NCBI GenBank assembly: GCA_051453625.1 | Contig: JBOZIK010000001.1 | Location: forward strand, 82,038,134 to 82,102,133 | DNA length: 64,000 bases | Reading direction: 5' to 3' | DNA from: Welwitschia mirabilis | Taxonomy: Eukaryota > Gnetophyta > Gnetopsida > Welwitschiales | Made by a program: the position numbers and the translations under genes | Notes under the pieces: model-generated | Told to the model about the DNA's origin: nothing | Databases searched by the model: none | Seen by the model: the letters and a program-made list of their open reading frames with translations, nothing else | Shown here: positions 49,311-62,207 of the stretch, piece after piece | Layout: every line of letters begins with the position of its first letter | Position numbering within the stretch: the stretch's first letter is position 1

Positions 49311-50489
49311 AAAGGTTAAAAATTTATAAGTTATTTATTGATAAAATTTTGAACATGATAGAAGCACTTATCTTAGAAGCCCCTCTCAATGAAGAGGACC
49401 TTCATCTTATCATTATCTAAATTCCTTTTTAACTCATTCTTTGGATAGACATCATGTTATTACTTAAATATCTTTAACTTGACTTATGTATTATGTGATG
49501 AAGTTATCATGATTAATAATCTTCTACTCAAGCATTTTAAGATGATAAGATTAGATTCACCTAATTTTAAGATATTCATATGTCTATGAGCTTCATTCAA
49601 AAGGGAGATGCCTTAATTCTTTTAATCTCTTTCAATGGTATGAGTAATTAATTGTTTTTGCATATTCTTACTTGTTTCCTATCTTATTACTTTATTTTTA
49701 TTCTCACAAGTTCTTGTTTATGTGGAATGACTATTGAGAGGAAAAAAAGAGAATAAGAAAAGAAATAAAGACCATGATCTTTTACATCTAAGATAAACCA
49801 TGGTCACCATGATATCCTATTACAAGCACACTGAGGCAAATTTTCCTAAGAGGAGCCTTTAGTAGTGTGATATGGTAGTTGTCGAAACTCCACTGGGGAG
49901 TCAATTGGCCAATCTATATGGGTTCTTATTTCTATGATAGTGGTTGCACTTCCCTCATCATTGTAGAATAAAATTTTACAAGATTAGAGATGTTTCTAGT
50001 ATCATTAAAGGCATTGTTTATGTTATAGACTCCTTTTGCATATAGTACTTCCACATGATCATTCTACTTTTCCAGACTGTAGTGTTCTTTTGATATGTAA
50101 GATAGTGAATTCATGATTCTATAACTTTTTATCTTATTATTTATTATTTGATAACATTAGACATACTTAAAATTTTCATAATCATTTCCTATTTGAATGG
50201 TACTTTATAAATTTTTATATACTATCATGCAATTTTTAGCAGGTTATTTTATGCTTATTACCAAGGGAATTTATTAGGTTAGAATTTAGGATAAGTAAAT
50301 AATATTATTTATGTTTATGGTTGTCCATTTTTATTTTTTTTATTTAGCTATTTTATTGGGTCTTTCAAAGATATTTTCATACTTTTTGAAAGTAGTATTA
50401 GGGATATGATTATTTAGTAGTTCCTTATTGATTTTAGTTGTAGATTCTATCCATGATGGTTGTTGTTTCTCTTTTTAATAGGTGATGAT
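49311..50489 (+). mobile_element. 3' non-coding region of the plus-strand element, part 1
   Basis: After the integrase there is no further protein domain and no envelope-like gene that I can read. A purine tract (about 49736-49772) is followed by copy 3 of the conserved block (about 49780-50100), including an ATG-started short frame at 49800-49862. The region stops at 50489, where a minus-strand LTR begins. The bases ATGAT (50485-50489) are one copy of the target duplication of that insertion. The region continues at 63587. Confidence 0.75.
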
Positions 50490-50760
50490 TGTTGCAGTGT
50501 AAATTTATGCAATCCTAAAATCCTTTAGTCAACCTATAAATCAAATTACTTGTAGAAAAAACATATGCTAGTATAGACAAGAGTTTACTCAAATGTCATA
50601 ATCCTAACGAAGGACTAGGCTTAGAGTTAGAGAATTGATTTCCAAAGGTATTTTTAGTCTTTTTTTCTTTTAATAACTAAAAGTAAATAAGAAAGTAAAA
50701 TGCATTACAAAGTAAATAAAGATAAAATGCAAATGGAAATGGAATGAATTCTATTGGACC
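50490..50760 (-). repeat. 3' LTR of the minus-strand element, part 1
   Basis: Starts TGTTGCAGTGTAAATTTATG and aligns with 62232-62500. It is cut by a CACTA element at 50761 and continues at 56751. Confidence 0.85.
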
Positions 50761-50774
50761 CACTACAAAAAATA

Positions 50775-51085
50775 TAAGCTTTTAAGGTGTTTCTAAAATG
50801 CCTTAAAAAGCAAAAAATACTTTAAAGGCTTTAAAAGTGTTTTTTTCACAAAAATCTTTAAAAAGAATTGCTTTAAGAACTCGCAGGCTTTTAAGGCATT
50901 TCTAAGGAATTTGAATAAAAATGTCTTAAAATGTGTTTTAAGGAATTTTTCTAAGAAGCACTTTAAAAGGATTTTAAGGAATTTTTTCAAATAAATGCCT
51001 TAAAAACCTTTTGAGGCTTTTTCCTAAATAAATGCCTTAAAATCATTCTGAGGCATTTTATTAAATAAATGCCTCAAAAGGTTCA
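50775..51085. repeat. Left subterminal repeat array of the CACTA element
   Basis: About ten variants of AAATGCCTTAAAA or its complement TTTTAAGGCATTT in 310 bases, for example near 50797, 50890, 50995 and 51030. Confidence 0.8.
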
Positions 51086-54000
51086 CTATGATGAAAAAAA
51101 TACATGGTTTATGTACTATTTTCGTGATAAATTACATTTGGATTGTCTCCACTAATTGCAAGACATGCCTTGCAATTTGATGTATTTTTCTAATATATTC
51201 TAAGATGTTTTCGTTTGTAGCCTCTCACATTAGATGCAATAAAAACTATTGGCATATTTACAAAAGCAGTTATGGTAGGATAATGCAAAACATAATCATT
51301 CTAATCATGCTGTATCATTTAGGTCAATGCATAATATTTCATTACCAACTAATTAAGTGCCTGATGGATGGCTTGGTGCATCATATTTAGAGTTTATGGT
51401 TCATTTTACCTCTACCAAGGATCATTAACCTTCCTTAAATTAGCATACCTATTGCACCCTCTTATATATGTTGTTTAAAATTTGGCTTTAGCAAGAAAAC
51501 ACTGAATAACAAAGGATTCATATTCAAAATTTTAGCCAACAATTACATAAATAAAGCATTAATTGGGGCTTAAAAAAAAGGAGATTTAAAATTTCCTAAA
51601 AAGAAAATTTTTATTGGTTTAACATCAAACATAGTCCATCAATGAGTTACTTTATAATTTGCATAGCTTTCACAGTCATCTCATAGTAACGTATAAGCTT
51701 AAATTCTTGTGAGATAAAAAAAAGTACCTTTATGATAACACTATTGAATGAATAAACTTAATTAACAATGATAACTCTATATTGACATTTTTAAATAAGT
51801 ATAACTATTCTACAATAATGAATGAAGATAAAGATGAGAAACCTCTATTAGAAAATATTATAGAAACTTCTTTGGGCATACAAGACTTCTAAGAAATGGA
51901 CATTCAAGCTCTCATCAGTCAAATGCAATGTATTTCTCATGAAAATTCAGATAAAGAATTTGCTTTTTTGAGCTTATTCTTAATGCCTACTAAGATAAAG
52001 ATAAAGCCTATTGTCAATTTACATAAATTGTAAATATGAGTAGTAGAAGATGATCCTCATGTCTTAAAGGAAAAAAAAAGTATTAAAAGCTATGTTATGT
52101 AGTAAAGTTCATCATTAAAGGAGGAAAACATGGCTCCAACAAATGGATAGGATGAATTGGTTGCTATGGAATGTAAATTAAGGAGTGCAAGATATGGATA
52201 TATCACAAAACATTTATGTGGTAAGAAATATTACCAGGCATAACAATTTCACATGGTTGTTCTATGCATGTATGAAGGCTAGTCTAAGGGAGAAAATGAT
52301 AAGATAAAGTACTAATTTAATTATGCATTTGGATTAGATTTGAATGCTTTTATTTGAATAATAAATGGAGTGAGATGAGGAAATTATTGGGTCGAATCCC
52401 ATCTAGTTAAATCTGATGCAAGATAGTTAAGAGGAAGGCCAAATTATTAGTTGAGTTGTAGATATTTAGATGGTGTAAGCTATGGTGTATGGTTGAGAAG
52501 TTAAGATACTATAGAATAAATGGTGTTAAAAGTAACTAAAATCTAAGAATAAAAATCAAAATTCAATTTTGGAAGTGTTTTTTAATGAGTAAAAATTATG
52601 GACAAATGAATTTTCATATGGCTTTAGTGTAGCATAAGAAAATTACTTACATGTTAAAAGAGGTGAGTAATCCAGAATTAAAGCTTTGGTTGATTATCTG
52701 CTCCAAGAATTCCTACAGCTCTACCTTTGTGATGTAAGGAACTATTATACACCTTCTACATGAGAGGCCATTAAACAGATTTCTTGTAAATTTCTTGGAC
52801 TCCATCCTTACAAGAAACAATTTCCCACTTCAATAATAACACATCCTGAAGCCTAAAACAAACTTAAAATTATAAAAATTTAAAGAAAATTTACCAATGT
52901 AGGTGCCAAAATTTGCATGCTTAAGCCTATATCAACACATAATTCATCAAATTTCTTAAAGAAGATATTGAGATCTACATTATCTATAGCTTTACTAATA
53001 AACTTGAGGTCTTTAAGTGCCTATTTTACCCCTAAGATACTCTCAATTTTATCATCTAGACTACAACTCAAAGGTATGATTTAGAAGATAAATATCACAT
53101 TGTTCACATCCTTGATCATTTTTTTCCAAAAGCATCTTTGTATTACATTTGAAATGCTTTGTGTGGATTTATTTAAGCTACTTAAGACAGACCAATACAA
53201 AGGAATTTTATTAAAGTTATTAGACTATTGCAAAGTAGATTCTTGATGCGTTTATGGTATTATGAGAAGTAAGTACAGTACATCATTATAGAAACCCAAA
53301 AAAATATCCTAGGTAATAGGTTTACAACCTATGAAAATTAAGGTTATTAAATTTAGAATAGCTTGCATGAAAAATTGAATTATTTATTCATACTTTTAAA
53401 GCTATTTCTAGGAATCATCAAAAGTCTTCTGTTGATTTCACTAAATCCATAGTTAGCATTTCTCAGTTACATTTGTTAAGATTCCATGATTTAAACACAA
53501 ATGAACTAGGTTTTAACAATGTAAAATAGCCACTTCATCATAGCACGTGTGGCATGTGTGAAGGGGATAAGAGCAGTCTCTACAAGTTTCAAGAGAATGA
53601 CATTATCCATCTAGATCTTAGTAGGTGGACAATAAGGATACAAGTGATCCATTACTTAGAGACTAGATGGTACTTCTTTTAAGCTTTCAAATCATGTCCA
53701 TCATAGATCTATGCTTTATGTTACTAGAGGAGGAACTTGAAGGCCAGAAGAATGTAGTAGCTGATCATATCCAACACATTTAGTAATGAAGGTGTAGGAT
53801 TAAGGGCTTTTGCATTATCTCCAAAATAGACAAGATTTCAAAGCACGTACATCCTCTATGTTGGCTATCTATGAGTGTTCACCATCTTGTGTGTCAATTA
53901 TTAATCTATAACCTTTTTACAAGATCAAAATGATGCTACAGACTCAAAACAAAACATTTCTTTCTTGTTTCTAAAGAAGTAGAAAGAGGTCCACAGAAGG

Positions 54001-56500
54001 TAATGTGAACTTCTACCTCTTTTTAGGATGAAAATAGCCCTCTGTTGAATGCATCCCAGACCTCTTACTAAAGAGGTCCAGCCCTTATGTGTCCTTGAGC
54101 TTATCAAAGAGAAAAGCTGCAAACCTATTAGAAGACAATAATATTGGTAGTAGAGTAGTGGAGCTTTTAGTCAAAGTCATAGTCCAAGTAATGGAGCTGA
54201 CAATAAGAAAGGCCCCATGTTGGAATGGTGTAGACCTTCGAAAGTAGGGTACTTTAGCTATAAAAATTTAATGTGCCAACTCATAAATTGCTTAAAAATA
54301 TTATACCAAAAAAACTAAGTCTTTCAAAATAAATTAGATTTTGCCCCTTAATATCATGATACTTTTCACTCCCTCATGGCTAGATTTTTCTTTAGCTAGC
54401 AATTTGAAAGTCTTTATTGATTTGGTAGGTGTGACTTCCATTATGATTTCAATAATTAATTTTAAGCTAAAAGAATGAGAACATTCCACTTAACTATATT
54501 TATAGCTTTTTCTTATGCCATTTCTACAGATTACATTTTCAAGCTTTTGAATTCCTATGACTTGACTCCTGTATGCTCATCTTCATAGGACATACTAACT
54601 TAATTTGTCATATTGATTATTGATGTTGATTAAGATGTTCTAGAGTCTTGTGATAAGGGGAAGTTAATGGATCTTCTAACTTCAATTACTTTCAGTGTAA
54701 AGTGCCTTTAACATTATACTCATAGCATGTCAGATATGCTATGATAATTTATCTATAAATTTCATTAACAAAAAGAAATATGGGAAAGCACTAGCCTAGC
54801 ATTTCATAAAAAGACTTGAAAGCAAGTAATAAATACATTTTTAATAAAAATTATAGGGTCTGACTACTCAATTCTACTATTTTACCCAATGTTACCAATT
54901 GTAGATAGTAAAGCTGGCTTCAGTAATTATTACAATATTCCTAAGAAAAAAGGAAAAGACTAATTTTAGAAGCCTTTGCATAATATTAGGGACTACCTTT
55001 TACAAGCCTCACACTTTAGATCATACTCATGAGAAAAAAGGATTATTTATAGTTTAACATTACTCACTAACCAAGTGATTATGTGATAATTGATGAAAGC
55101 TACATTCTTGCATGTAATTATCACAATCTTTTAAAAAACATACTAACTGAATTTGTAATTTTTGTTGTGAAAAATAAAACTGAGCATAGCTAACCATTTA
55201 CTTCCAAACACAAAGTTTTTTCTATTCAAACATTACATTTTAAAAGATCTTAAGGGAGTCATTAGCATTCTTTATAGTTTGCAATAGGGAAATATGAGCT
55301 CAAAGTGATTAAGGAGACTCATAGCTCCTAAAAAAGCATCATTAATCAAAAACAAAATTCTCTGCTGAGCATAGAGGATACAAAAATCAAATGTCTCCTT
55401 ATGCATGGATACAAAATGTAGAAAACCATCAGCTGTTAAAATATTTGGAAATAGATATGTCAAACATGCATCGGGAGTACACTAAACTAATGTAGATTAT
55501 TCAAGAGAATAGAGACCTAAAGAACTACAATCTTGCTTTCTTATTGCCTCTTTCTATATAAGAAATAAATCATCCCCAACCATCATTATTCTGTTTTCAT
55601 TTTGTAATTTATAACTAATCCAAAATACAAAACTAGTTACTATTTTATGATTAGTACCTTCTTATCTAAGTTTTAAATTAGTCATTCATTCTTAATAATG
55701 GTAATGTATAACCCTCACTCTGTTGAGCATAATTTGATAGTGCTCTGCTGCCATGATTAAAAAAATAAAAGTTTCCATGGCTACAAAATGAGCATCGCCA
55801 TTAAGAAATGAATGGTGGAAAAGAGAAAAATAATGATTACTCTTCATGAGAAATCTAAAAAAATCAAGAGAAAAATCTTAGTAATTATGAAATTATAGAG
55901 AAAACTCTATTCTTTCACTATTATAGTCAACTTAGAAATGGCAAAAAGTTAAGAGAAAGAGAAAACCATCGATCATAGAGAATGCCATTGAAAGAAGAGC
56001 AACATTACACAAAAAAAAATCCTTACATCTTATCTTGAAACTTGTAAATCTATCTTACAAGCAATTTTAAGATGAAAAATCTATTTAAATGCCATTAAGT
56101 GAAAAAAGTCTTAGCAAGTAGTGGGATGTCCTCATTACCATGAATAAGTTATGGGTGAAGAAAAAGGGAACCACAAATAGGATGATGGTTAACATGCCAA
56201 GAACCTGTAAATGTAATAACAATACAAAAGCAAACTAGAAACCCCCTCATAAAATCACCATTCATGGAAACTAAAGGTTGTAATAAAAAGACTATAGCTA
56301 CTTTGATGGTAAGATGAAGGGCTGATTCTCAATCAAGAGCTCACGCAATGCATTTTTGCAACCATGAACTTTGGGAAATGAAGGGTTTTAGGAGCTCGTT
56401 ACCCTATGCTGATACGCTTATGAGTGAGCAGGAAAAAACCATGTATTTTGATAAAGTTTACCTTTGGTGAGGATGCATGAATTTTTTAAATTTTTTGATA
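51086..56500. other. Interior of the CACTA element, no recognised gene
   Basis: About 5.4 kb without a recognised protein motif on either strand. Open stretches at 51205-51390 (plus), 53925-54122 (minus) and 55272-55463 (minus) show no similarity I can name. The region 53550-54250 is less AT-rich than its surroundings and could be captured host sequence or transposase remains. Confidence 0.4.
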
Positions 56501-56504
56501 TTTA

Positions 56505-56750
56505 TAACGACATTTGTTCCCTTAAACGCCTTAAAAGTTTAATATCTATTAAGGCATTTTTGCAATAAATTCCTTAAATGCTTGGGATTTTTTAAGGCAT
56601 TTTTCTAATAAATAGTTTTAAAAAATTTATGAAGCCTTTTAAGGCATTTATATTAATAAAAACCTTAAAAACATTTTTATGAGCTCGTTTAAGGCATTTA
56701 TTAATATGAATGCCTTAAAAAGACATATATTTAAGGCATTTATTATAGTG
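56505..56750. repeat. Right subterminal repeat array of the CACTA element
   Basis: Repeated TTAAGGCATTT and GCCTTAAAA motifs (near 56527, 56560, 56600, 56652, 56692, 56710 and 56733), ending in TTATTATAGTG. Confidence 0.8.
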
Positions 56751-57837
56751 ATCCTAATAATTTTGTCACAAGAACTAGCTTCTTTATAAATCAAATAAAT
56801 TAAGAAAAATACTTAACATATTCCTAATCAATGTGAAATATGAGATATTCCAAGTAGTATATGAAGTGCAATGTGAAATGGAAATAGAATAACAATGCAA
56901 ATCTAATACTAACCAAAGTTAACCTTGATGAAGGTTTCCCTTGTAGTCTAAATAAATTATAGAATTATCATTTATATTATAACCAAATTAAATCACAATG
57001 GACTTACACATATTTTGAGTGAAAAGAGTTATTGTATTGATTCATAAAACTTTACATCCACTTACAACAAAGTAGCAGCACTTTAATGGAAGCAAATCAG
57101 CCTAACACTAAGGGAACTTCTCTTTATAGCTAGGGGATGGACCACTTGTTCTTCAATCTTCTGTCACAAGCATATCGGGCATAAAATATGAATTAGAAGT
57201 GAGGATAAGAGGGGGTATTTGTAGTTTTACATTGAAAATTCTAGCAACATAACCCTAGTAGTTAGAAAAAAATCCCAGTAGCCTAAGTGGAATACATAAC
57301 TCCATTACAAGATAATTCAGTCCCACATATATAGAATAGTTGTCATCCTGACTATCATGAGGATGACACTGGGGATAATGCCCCTTAACAATAGATAATT
57401 AATCATATTCTGGCTCTCAAATTGGTTCTATAGTTAGCTCTAGTTATGTCATCATTCCATATGTCATGGTAATAATAATGGGGATGATAACTCCCTTGAA
57501 AAGAAGATTCATTAGCTTCAAGATCTAGTCCATGATGCTATTGCAATAGGCAAATGTAGTGTTATCATCCCATATGTTATGGGGATGAAAGTGGAAAGGA
57601 CATCCTTCCATAGCTTCTTAGGTAAAGAAAATCAGCCTTCTTCATCATTAATCTTCCTCCATCATACTAAGTATCAAAACATGCTTGAAATACTTCCAAT
57701 TATACCAAGAATTATGTGTTTCCATGATCATCCCATCGACTCTTCATAATCATCAGAACTAAATCCATACCTATATAAATGTCTTGCAAAATCACTCTAA
57801 ATACACCATCAAATTCATACAAATTGGCATTACAACA
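56751..57837 (-). repeat. 3' LTR of the minus-strand element, part 2
   Basis: Continues the LTR to ATTGGCATTACAACA. Together with part 1 it is 1,358 bp, against 1,355 bp for the 5' LTR at 62232-63586. Three inverted-repeat modules lie at about 57340-57371, 57448-57490 and 57562-57595. The TATA region near 57205-57215 is decayed. Confidence 0.85.
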
Positions 57838-57853
57838 TAGCCCCTTACTTAGC
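57838..57853 (-). other. Polypurine tract of the minus-strand element
   Basis: Minus strand GCTAAGTAAGGGGCTA directly before the LTR start TGTTGTAATGCC. Confidence 0.65.
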
Positions 57854-59893
57854 CTTGTCAGTTCATAACAAAGCAAGCGATTAGCTATATTATGAGTTAA
57901 TTTGACTAAGATAATAAGTGACTAGAAAAATGGAATTTGAGTTAAATTTTATCATGTAGTAATAGACAATAAAAATCCATTAACAAATATAATTATTAAT
58001 ATATTTATAAGATCTTTACTTAAACACATTACAATAGGTCAAATGAATGTCATACACATAAATAAATCATAGAATGTAATAATCATAGCTCAAAAAATGA
58101 TATTGTATATGCATAAATTAAGAAAGTAATGCTAAAACTAATGTGTAAAACTTAAGTAGTAATAATATCAAAGAATGATGCATGAAAAGTTCATTAATTT
58201 TTTTTTAAAAGGGACAAAGTATAAGATTAAATATAGCATATTTCTTTTAGATAATCTGAAACATTATTGTAAGAAAACTCTATGAGTGAGTCACTTTACT
58301 CCTCTTAGATAAAGTCCATGAAATTTATTTAAGTAATATGAAATCATATCCAAATAATGCATCATAAATGTGAATCTTAAAAGATTAAAATGATCCTTTT
58401 AAATTTAAAAATTATAAAATTTTACTTAATATCTCAGAAGAAACCTCAAAGAGGTATCTTGCCTCTCCTACAGGTAAAGAAAGATGTCTTGGATTGTATA
58501 GAGCCAAAAGAATGATTGTCATCCTATTTATTGTGGTAACGTCAAACATGAGACAATAGTGATGAAAGGGGATATATGAATAGATTTGGAAAAAATCCAA
58601 AAAAGGTTAAGAGCAAGCAAGCAATTAAAAAGTAGCAGGAAAATAGAAGGAAGGTAGAAAGTAAAGAATCAGCTTAAAAAACATAATCATGGGGACAGAA
58701 ACATATGAGACCATAATAATGCATGTAGTAAAAGGACTTAATGCTCAAAAGAACTCTACAAATGTATTCCAAACTCCATGAGTATTCAATATTTTACAAG
58801 TAAATGTATTGAAAACCAAAAGCAAAGAAATAGAAAAATATTAGCAGAAAATAAAAGGAACACATTAATCAAAGTGAAAGGAATGCAAAAACAAAAAAGT
58901 ACTTAAAGGAAAAATAACCTTCATAAATAAAAAGTATGAGTGAAAATAAAAATACAAATAAAAAACTACCAAATGATTAAGTCCTAATTACTGTATGAAA
59001 AAGATATAGAAATGATTTTAAAAATTTCAAACAAAACAACTATGGAAAACATAAAAAAAATGGACAACTAGAAAAATGAAGAAGATTGCTCACCTACCAA
59101 AAATTCCATCCTAGTAAAGCCTCTTGGGAGAAATTAGGAAATTAACTAATAAGGATGCATGACATAATGTAAAAATTCATAAAGTTACACTCAAATAGAT
59201 AGTGATTATGATGATGTAAAATATCTATAATGTTAAAAAACAATGAATTACAAGATAAAATCTATTAAAATAGGAACTTATAAGCTATTATATCAAAACA
59301 ATACTAGTATCCAAAAAAGTAAAGTGATCATGTGGAAGTACTATAAATAAGTAAATAAAATGAGTCTAAAAAATATGCAATGCCTCTAATAATACTAAGG
59401 AAATTACTGATCTTGTAGCCTCTAAGTAAAATTTAATTCTATTATGATAAGGGGAGTGTAACCACTGTTACAAGAGTAAATATCTACATAGCATGACCAA
59501 TTGACCCTCTAGTGGAGTTTTCATAGCTACCATATCACACTACCAAAGGCTTCTCTTGGGAATATTTGCCTTAGTTTGCTTATTATAGGACATCACGGGG
59601 ACCATGTTTTAAGATATAACATGAAAGAACATGGTTATTATTTCTATTCTTACTTTCTTCTTTTTTTTTTAAAATTTTATTTTATTTTTATTTTGGAGAT
59701 AGTAAATCCCACATGACTAAATACTCGTAAGGATAAAAGTGAAGTGATGAGAGAAATAACAAGGAAGAATGTATTAAAATAAGTAATTACTCACACCATT
59801 GAAAGAAAATAAAAGAACCAAGACATATTCCTTCAAAATGAAATTTATAGATATATGAATGTCTAAAGATTAATAAATTTAATCTTATCATAT
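57854..59893 (-). mobile_element. 3' non-coding region of the minus-strand element, copy next to the 3' LTR
   Basis: No coding motif. Conserved block copy 4 spans about 59340-59660, with a purine tract (minus strand) at about 59655-59690. Text from about 58840 to 59893 recurs, diverged, after the N gap at 59994-61070. Confidence 0.65.
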
Positions 59894-59993
59894 NNNNNNN
59901 NNNNNNNNNNNNNNNNNNNNNNNNNNNNNNNNNNNNNNNNNNNNNNNNNNNNNNNNNNNNNNNNNNNNNNNNNNNNNNNNNNNNNNNNNNNNN
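59894..59993. other. Assembly gap, 100 N
   Basis: It separates two diverged copies of the same 3' region, so either a tandem duplication or a wrong join lies here. Confidence 0.8.
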
Positions 59994-61149
59994 AGCAAAA
60001 ACATTATCACAAAAAGATTACATCAATCAAGGTGAAAGAAATGCATCAACTTAAAGTGCAAAAAAGAAAAATAGCCCTTATAATAAAAACCTATGAGTGA
60101 AAATAAAAAGACAACTAAAGAGATATCAAATAATTAGGTTCTAATTATGGTGTATAAAAGGATACTGTAATGATTTTGAAAATCCCAAACAAATAACTGA
60201 GGAAAAACATAATGAAAAATAGACAACTAGGAACATGAAAAAGATTTGCTTACCTATCCAAAATTCATATCTAGTAAAGTTCTTTAGAATAAATCATAAA
60301 ATCATCTGATCATTATGCATAACATAATGAAAAAAATTCATAAAGTTCCACTTGAATGGGCAATGATTATGACGATGTCAAGTATATCTAATGTTTATCA
60401 AATAATGAATGATAAGATCAAAAGTTGTTAAAACAGGATCTTATAAGCTATCATCTTAAAACAACACTAGAATCTAGAAAAGTAAAGTGATCATGTAAAA
60501 GTACTACAAATAAATAAAAATGAGTCTAGAAAAGTAGTACTGCCTCTAATAACACTAGAGACACCACTGATCTCATAGCCTCTAACTACAATTTTATTTT
60601 TACAATGATGATGGGAGTGCAAATACTATCAGATGAGTAAGGACCTACATAGCATGGCCAACTAACCCCCCAGTCGAGTTCTCATAGCTATCATATCACA
60701 CTGCCAAGGGCCCCTCTCAAGAACATTTACCTGGGTGTGCTTGCGGTAGGACATCATGAGGGCCATATTTTAAGATATAACATGAAAGGACATGGCTTCA
60801 ATTTTTTTTTCTTTCTTTCTTTTTCCTTTCTTTTCTTTTCTTTTTCTTTTAATACATAAATTCCACATGACCAAATACTAATAAGGATAAAAGTGAAGTG
60901 AGGAGATAAGTAACAAGGAAGAACATGCTAAAACAACTGATTACTCACAGCATTGAAAGAAAATAAAAGAATCAAGACATCTTCCTTTAAAAAGAAGTTC
61001 ATAGATATAGGAATGTTTAAAGACTAGGTAAAGCCAATCTTATTATTAAAAATTCCCAAATAAAATATTTACTAATCATGATAACTTCATAAAGTAAAAC
61101 ATTAGTTAAGTTAAATATGTTCAAGTGATAGCATGACATTTATTAAAAG
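59994..61149 (-). mobile_element. Second copy of the 3' non-coding region
   Basis: Aligns with 58840-59893 at roughly three quarters identity by eye. Conserved block copy 5 (about 60510-60870) is the best preserved of the five, with a purine tract on the minus strand at about 60799-60852 and an uninterrupted 34-codon frame at 60662-60766. Confidence 0.65.
60662..60766 (-). other. Possible short ORF in the conserved 3' block (34 codons)
   Basis: Opens MALMMSYRKHTQVN and ends RTRLGG then stop. The same ATG and frame, without indels over the first ~14-22 codons, are seen in the copies at 49800 (MVTMISYYKHTEAN), 59.6 kb (MVPVMSYNKQTKAN), 21.0 kb (MITMMSYCKCTKTN) and 9.4 kb (MVTMMPYHKY, then gap). 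I know no protein family like this. Coding is unproven, since the surrounding DNA is equally conserved. Confidence 0.3.
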
Positions 61150-61430
61150 AATCAACTAAAAAAAAATTTATGTAATGGCAAGAGGAAAACCTAACACAAG
61201 TGCTTCTATCATGTTTATGATTTAATTAATAGATGTTTCAATGATTTTTAACCTTCTATTCATTAACTTATGAATTTTTCAAGTGTTTTTATTGAAAGTT
61301 TTAAATAATCCATTCAAATATGTACTTTTTCTGAAAGATAAGTACCGATACATTGAAAAGATTAATTAATTATGTAAAAAATGCACTCAGGTATTTCATA
61401 TTTTAGAAAAATAAGGGTCAAATTAAACAA
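61150..61430 (-). pseudogene. Integrase C-terminal end, remnant
   Basis: Minus-strand text around 61190-61420 aligns with the end of the plus-strand integrase region at about 49200-49370, including the common NHKHDRST-like text where the plus copy has FEHDRST. Nothing upstream of it (catalytic core, RT, gag) is left, so this element has lost nearly all of gag-pol. Confidence 0.5.
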
Positions 61431-62207
61431 TTGATTAAAACATAAAAAGTATGTAATCATTTCGGAGTAAAATTAATTGAAGGTAAAGAGAGTAAAATGA
61501 TAAAACTTTAAAAGCGTAAATTTGCAAATACAAATAAAACTTGCATACCTATGATGTGCATATCTAGATTTTACTCAAAGTCTAATAATCCTTCTCTAAT
61601 ATTTCCTTTAATTCAGTTTTTCTCCCTTGGATATTTTGTCTTTCTATAAGAATTCATCATGTCTCGACATGCACAGGCAATAAATAAAAAACTGAAATAA
61701 AAAATAGTAGACTGTTGTCCACCTGATGTGGGGATGATAGGGCAGATGACAATCATATGAAAAACTAAAATTTGAAAAAAAAAATTGTAGAAAATAAAAA
61801 ACTAAAATGTCATCTAGTCTATCATGAAAATGACTATGAGGATAACAATCACACTACTATAATACTAAAACTCAAAAGCTAAAAGGAAAAAAATTACCAA
61901 AACTTAAAAAAATAGACTTATGTCTAGGCTATTACAGGGATGGCATAGGAGACAATAGTAGTTTATTACCAAAATAAAAAAAATTACAAAAACAGAAATT
62001 AATTTTAAAATTTTAGAAATATCATGCCTAATGTCAATGGGATGATAGAGAGGACAACAGGGATCTTAAAATCTATAGAAAATGAAAATTATAAAAATAA
62101 AACTACTTTAAGCTAAGCTAAAAATATAACACTAATTCAAATAAATAACCTAAAGAGAAAATTCAAGGTACTTGTATGATTAGTGACAGTTCTCTAACTC
62201 CTTGTAG
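61431..62207 (-). mobile_element. Leader of the minus-strand element with four inverted-repeat modules
   Basis: Four modules lie at about 61714-61750, 61807-61849, 61920-61956 and 62021-62060, spaced 94-112 bases and separated by A-rich text (aaaaactaaaa-like). Part of 61431-61560 matches 10250-10400 of element B. No reading frame. Confidence 0.6.

Larger units (their letters stand above)
50761..56750. mobile_element. CACTA (En/Spm-type) DNA transposon, about 6.0 kb
   Basis: Terminal inverted repeats CACTACAAAAAATA on the left and, in reverse, CACTATAATAAATG on the right, with the family's hallmark CACTA. The three bases outside are ACC (left) and ATC (right), a 3-bp target duplication with one C/T change. 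Both ends have subterminal arrays of TTTTAAGGCATTT / AAATGCCTTAAAA motifs in both orientations, as CACTA elements use for transposase binding. Removing it restores an uninterrupted LTR (compare 62485-62530). I could not read a TNP2- or TNPA-like protein in the interior. It is either a non-autonomous copy or too decayed. Confidence 0.85.

Noticed and set aside
49311-50489. Envelope-like gene after integrase
   Set aside because: Some Athila elements carry one, but no long frame, signal peptide or membrane segment can be read in any of the five copies of this region.
53925-54122. 65-codon open stretch inside the CACTA element as a transposase exon
   Set aside because: No TNP2 or TNPA motif is visible. 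It is kept only as unassigned interior sequence.
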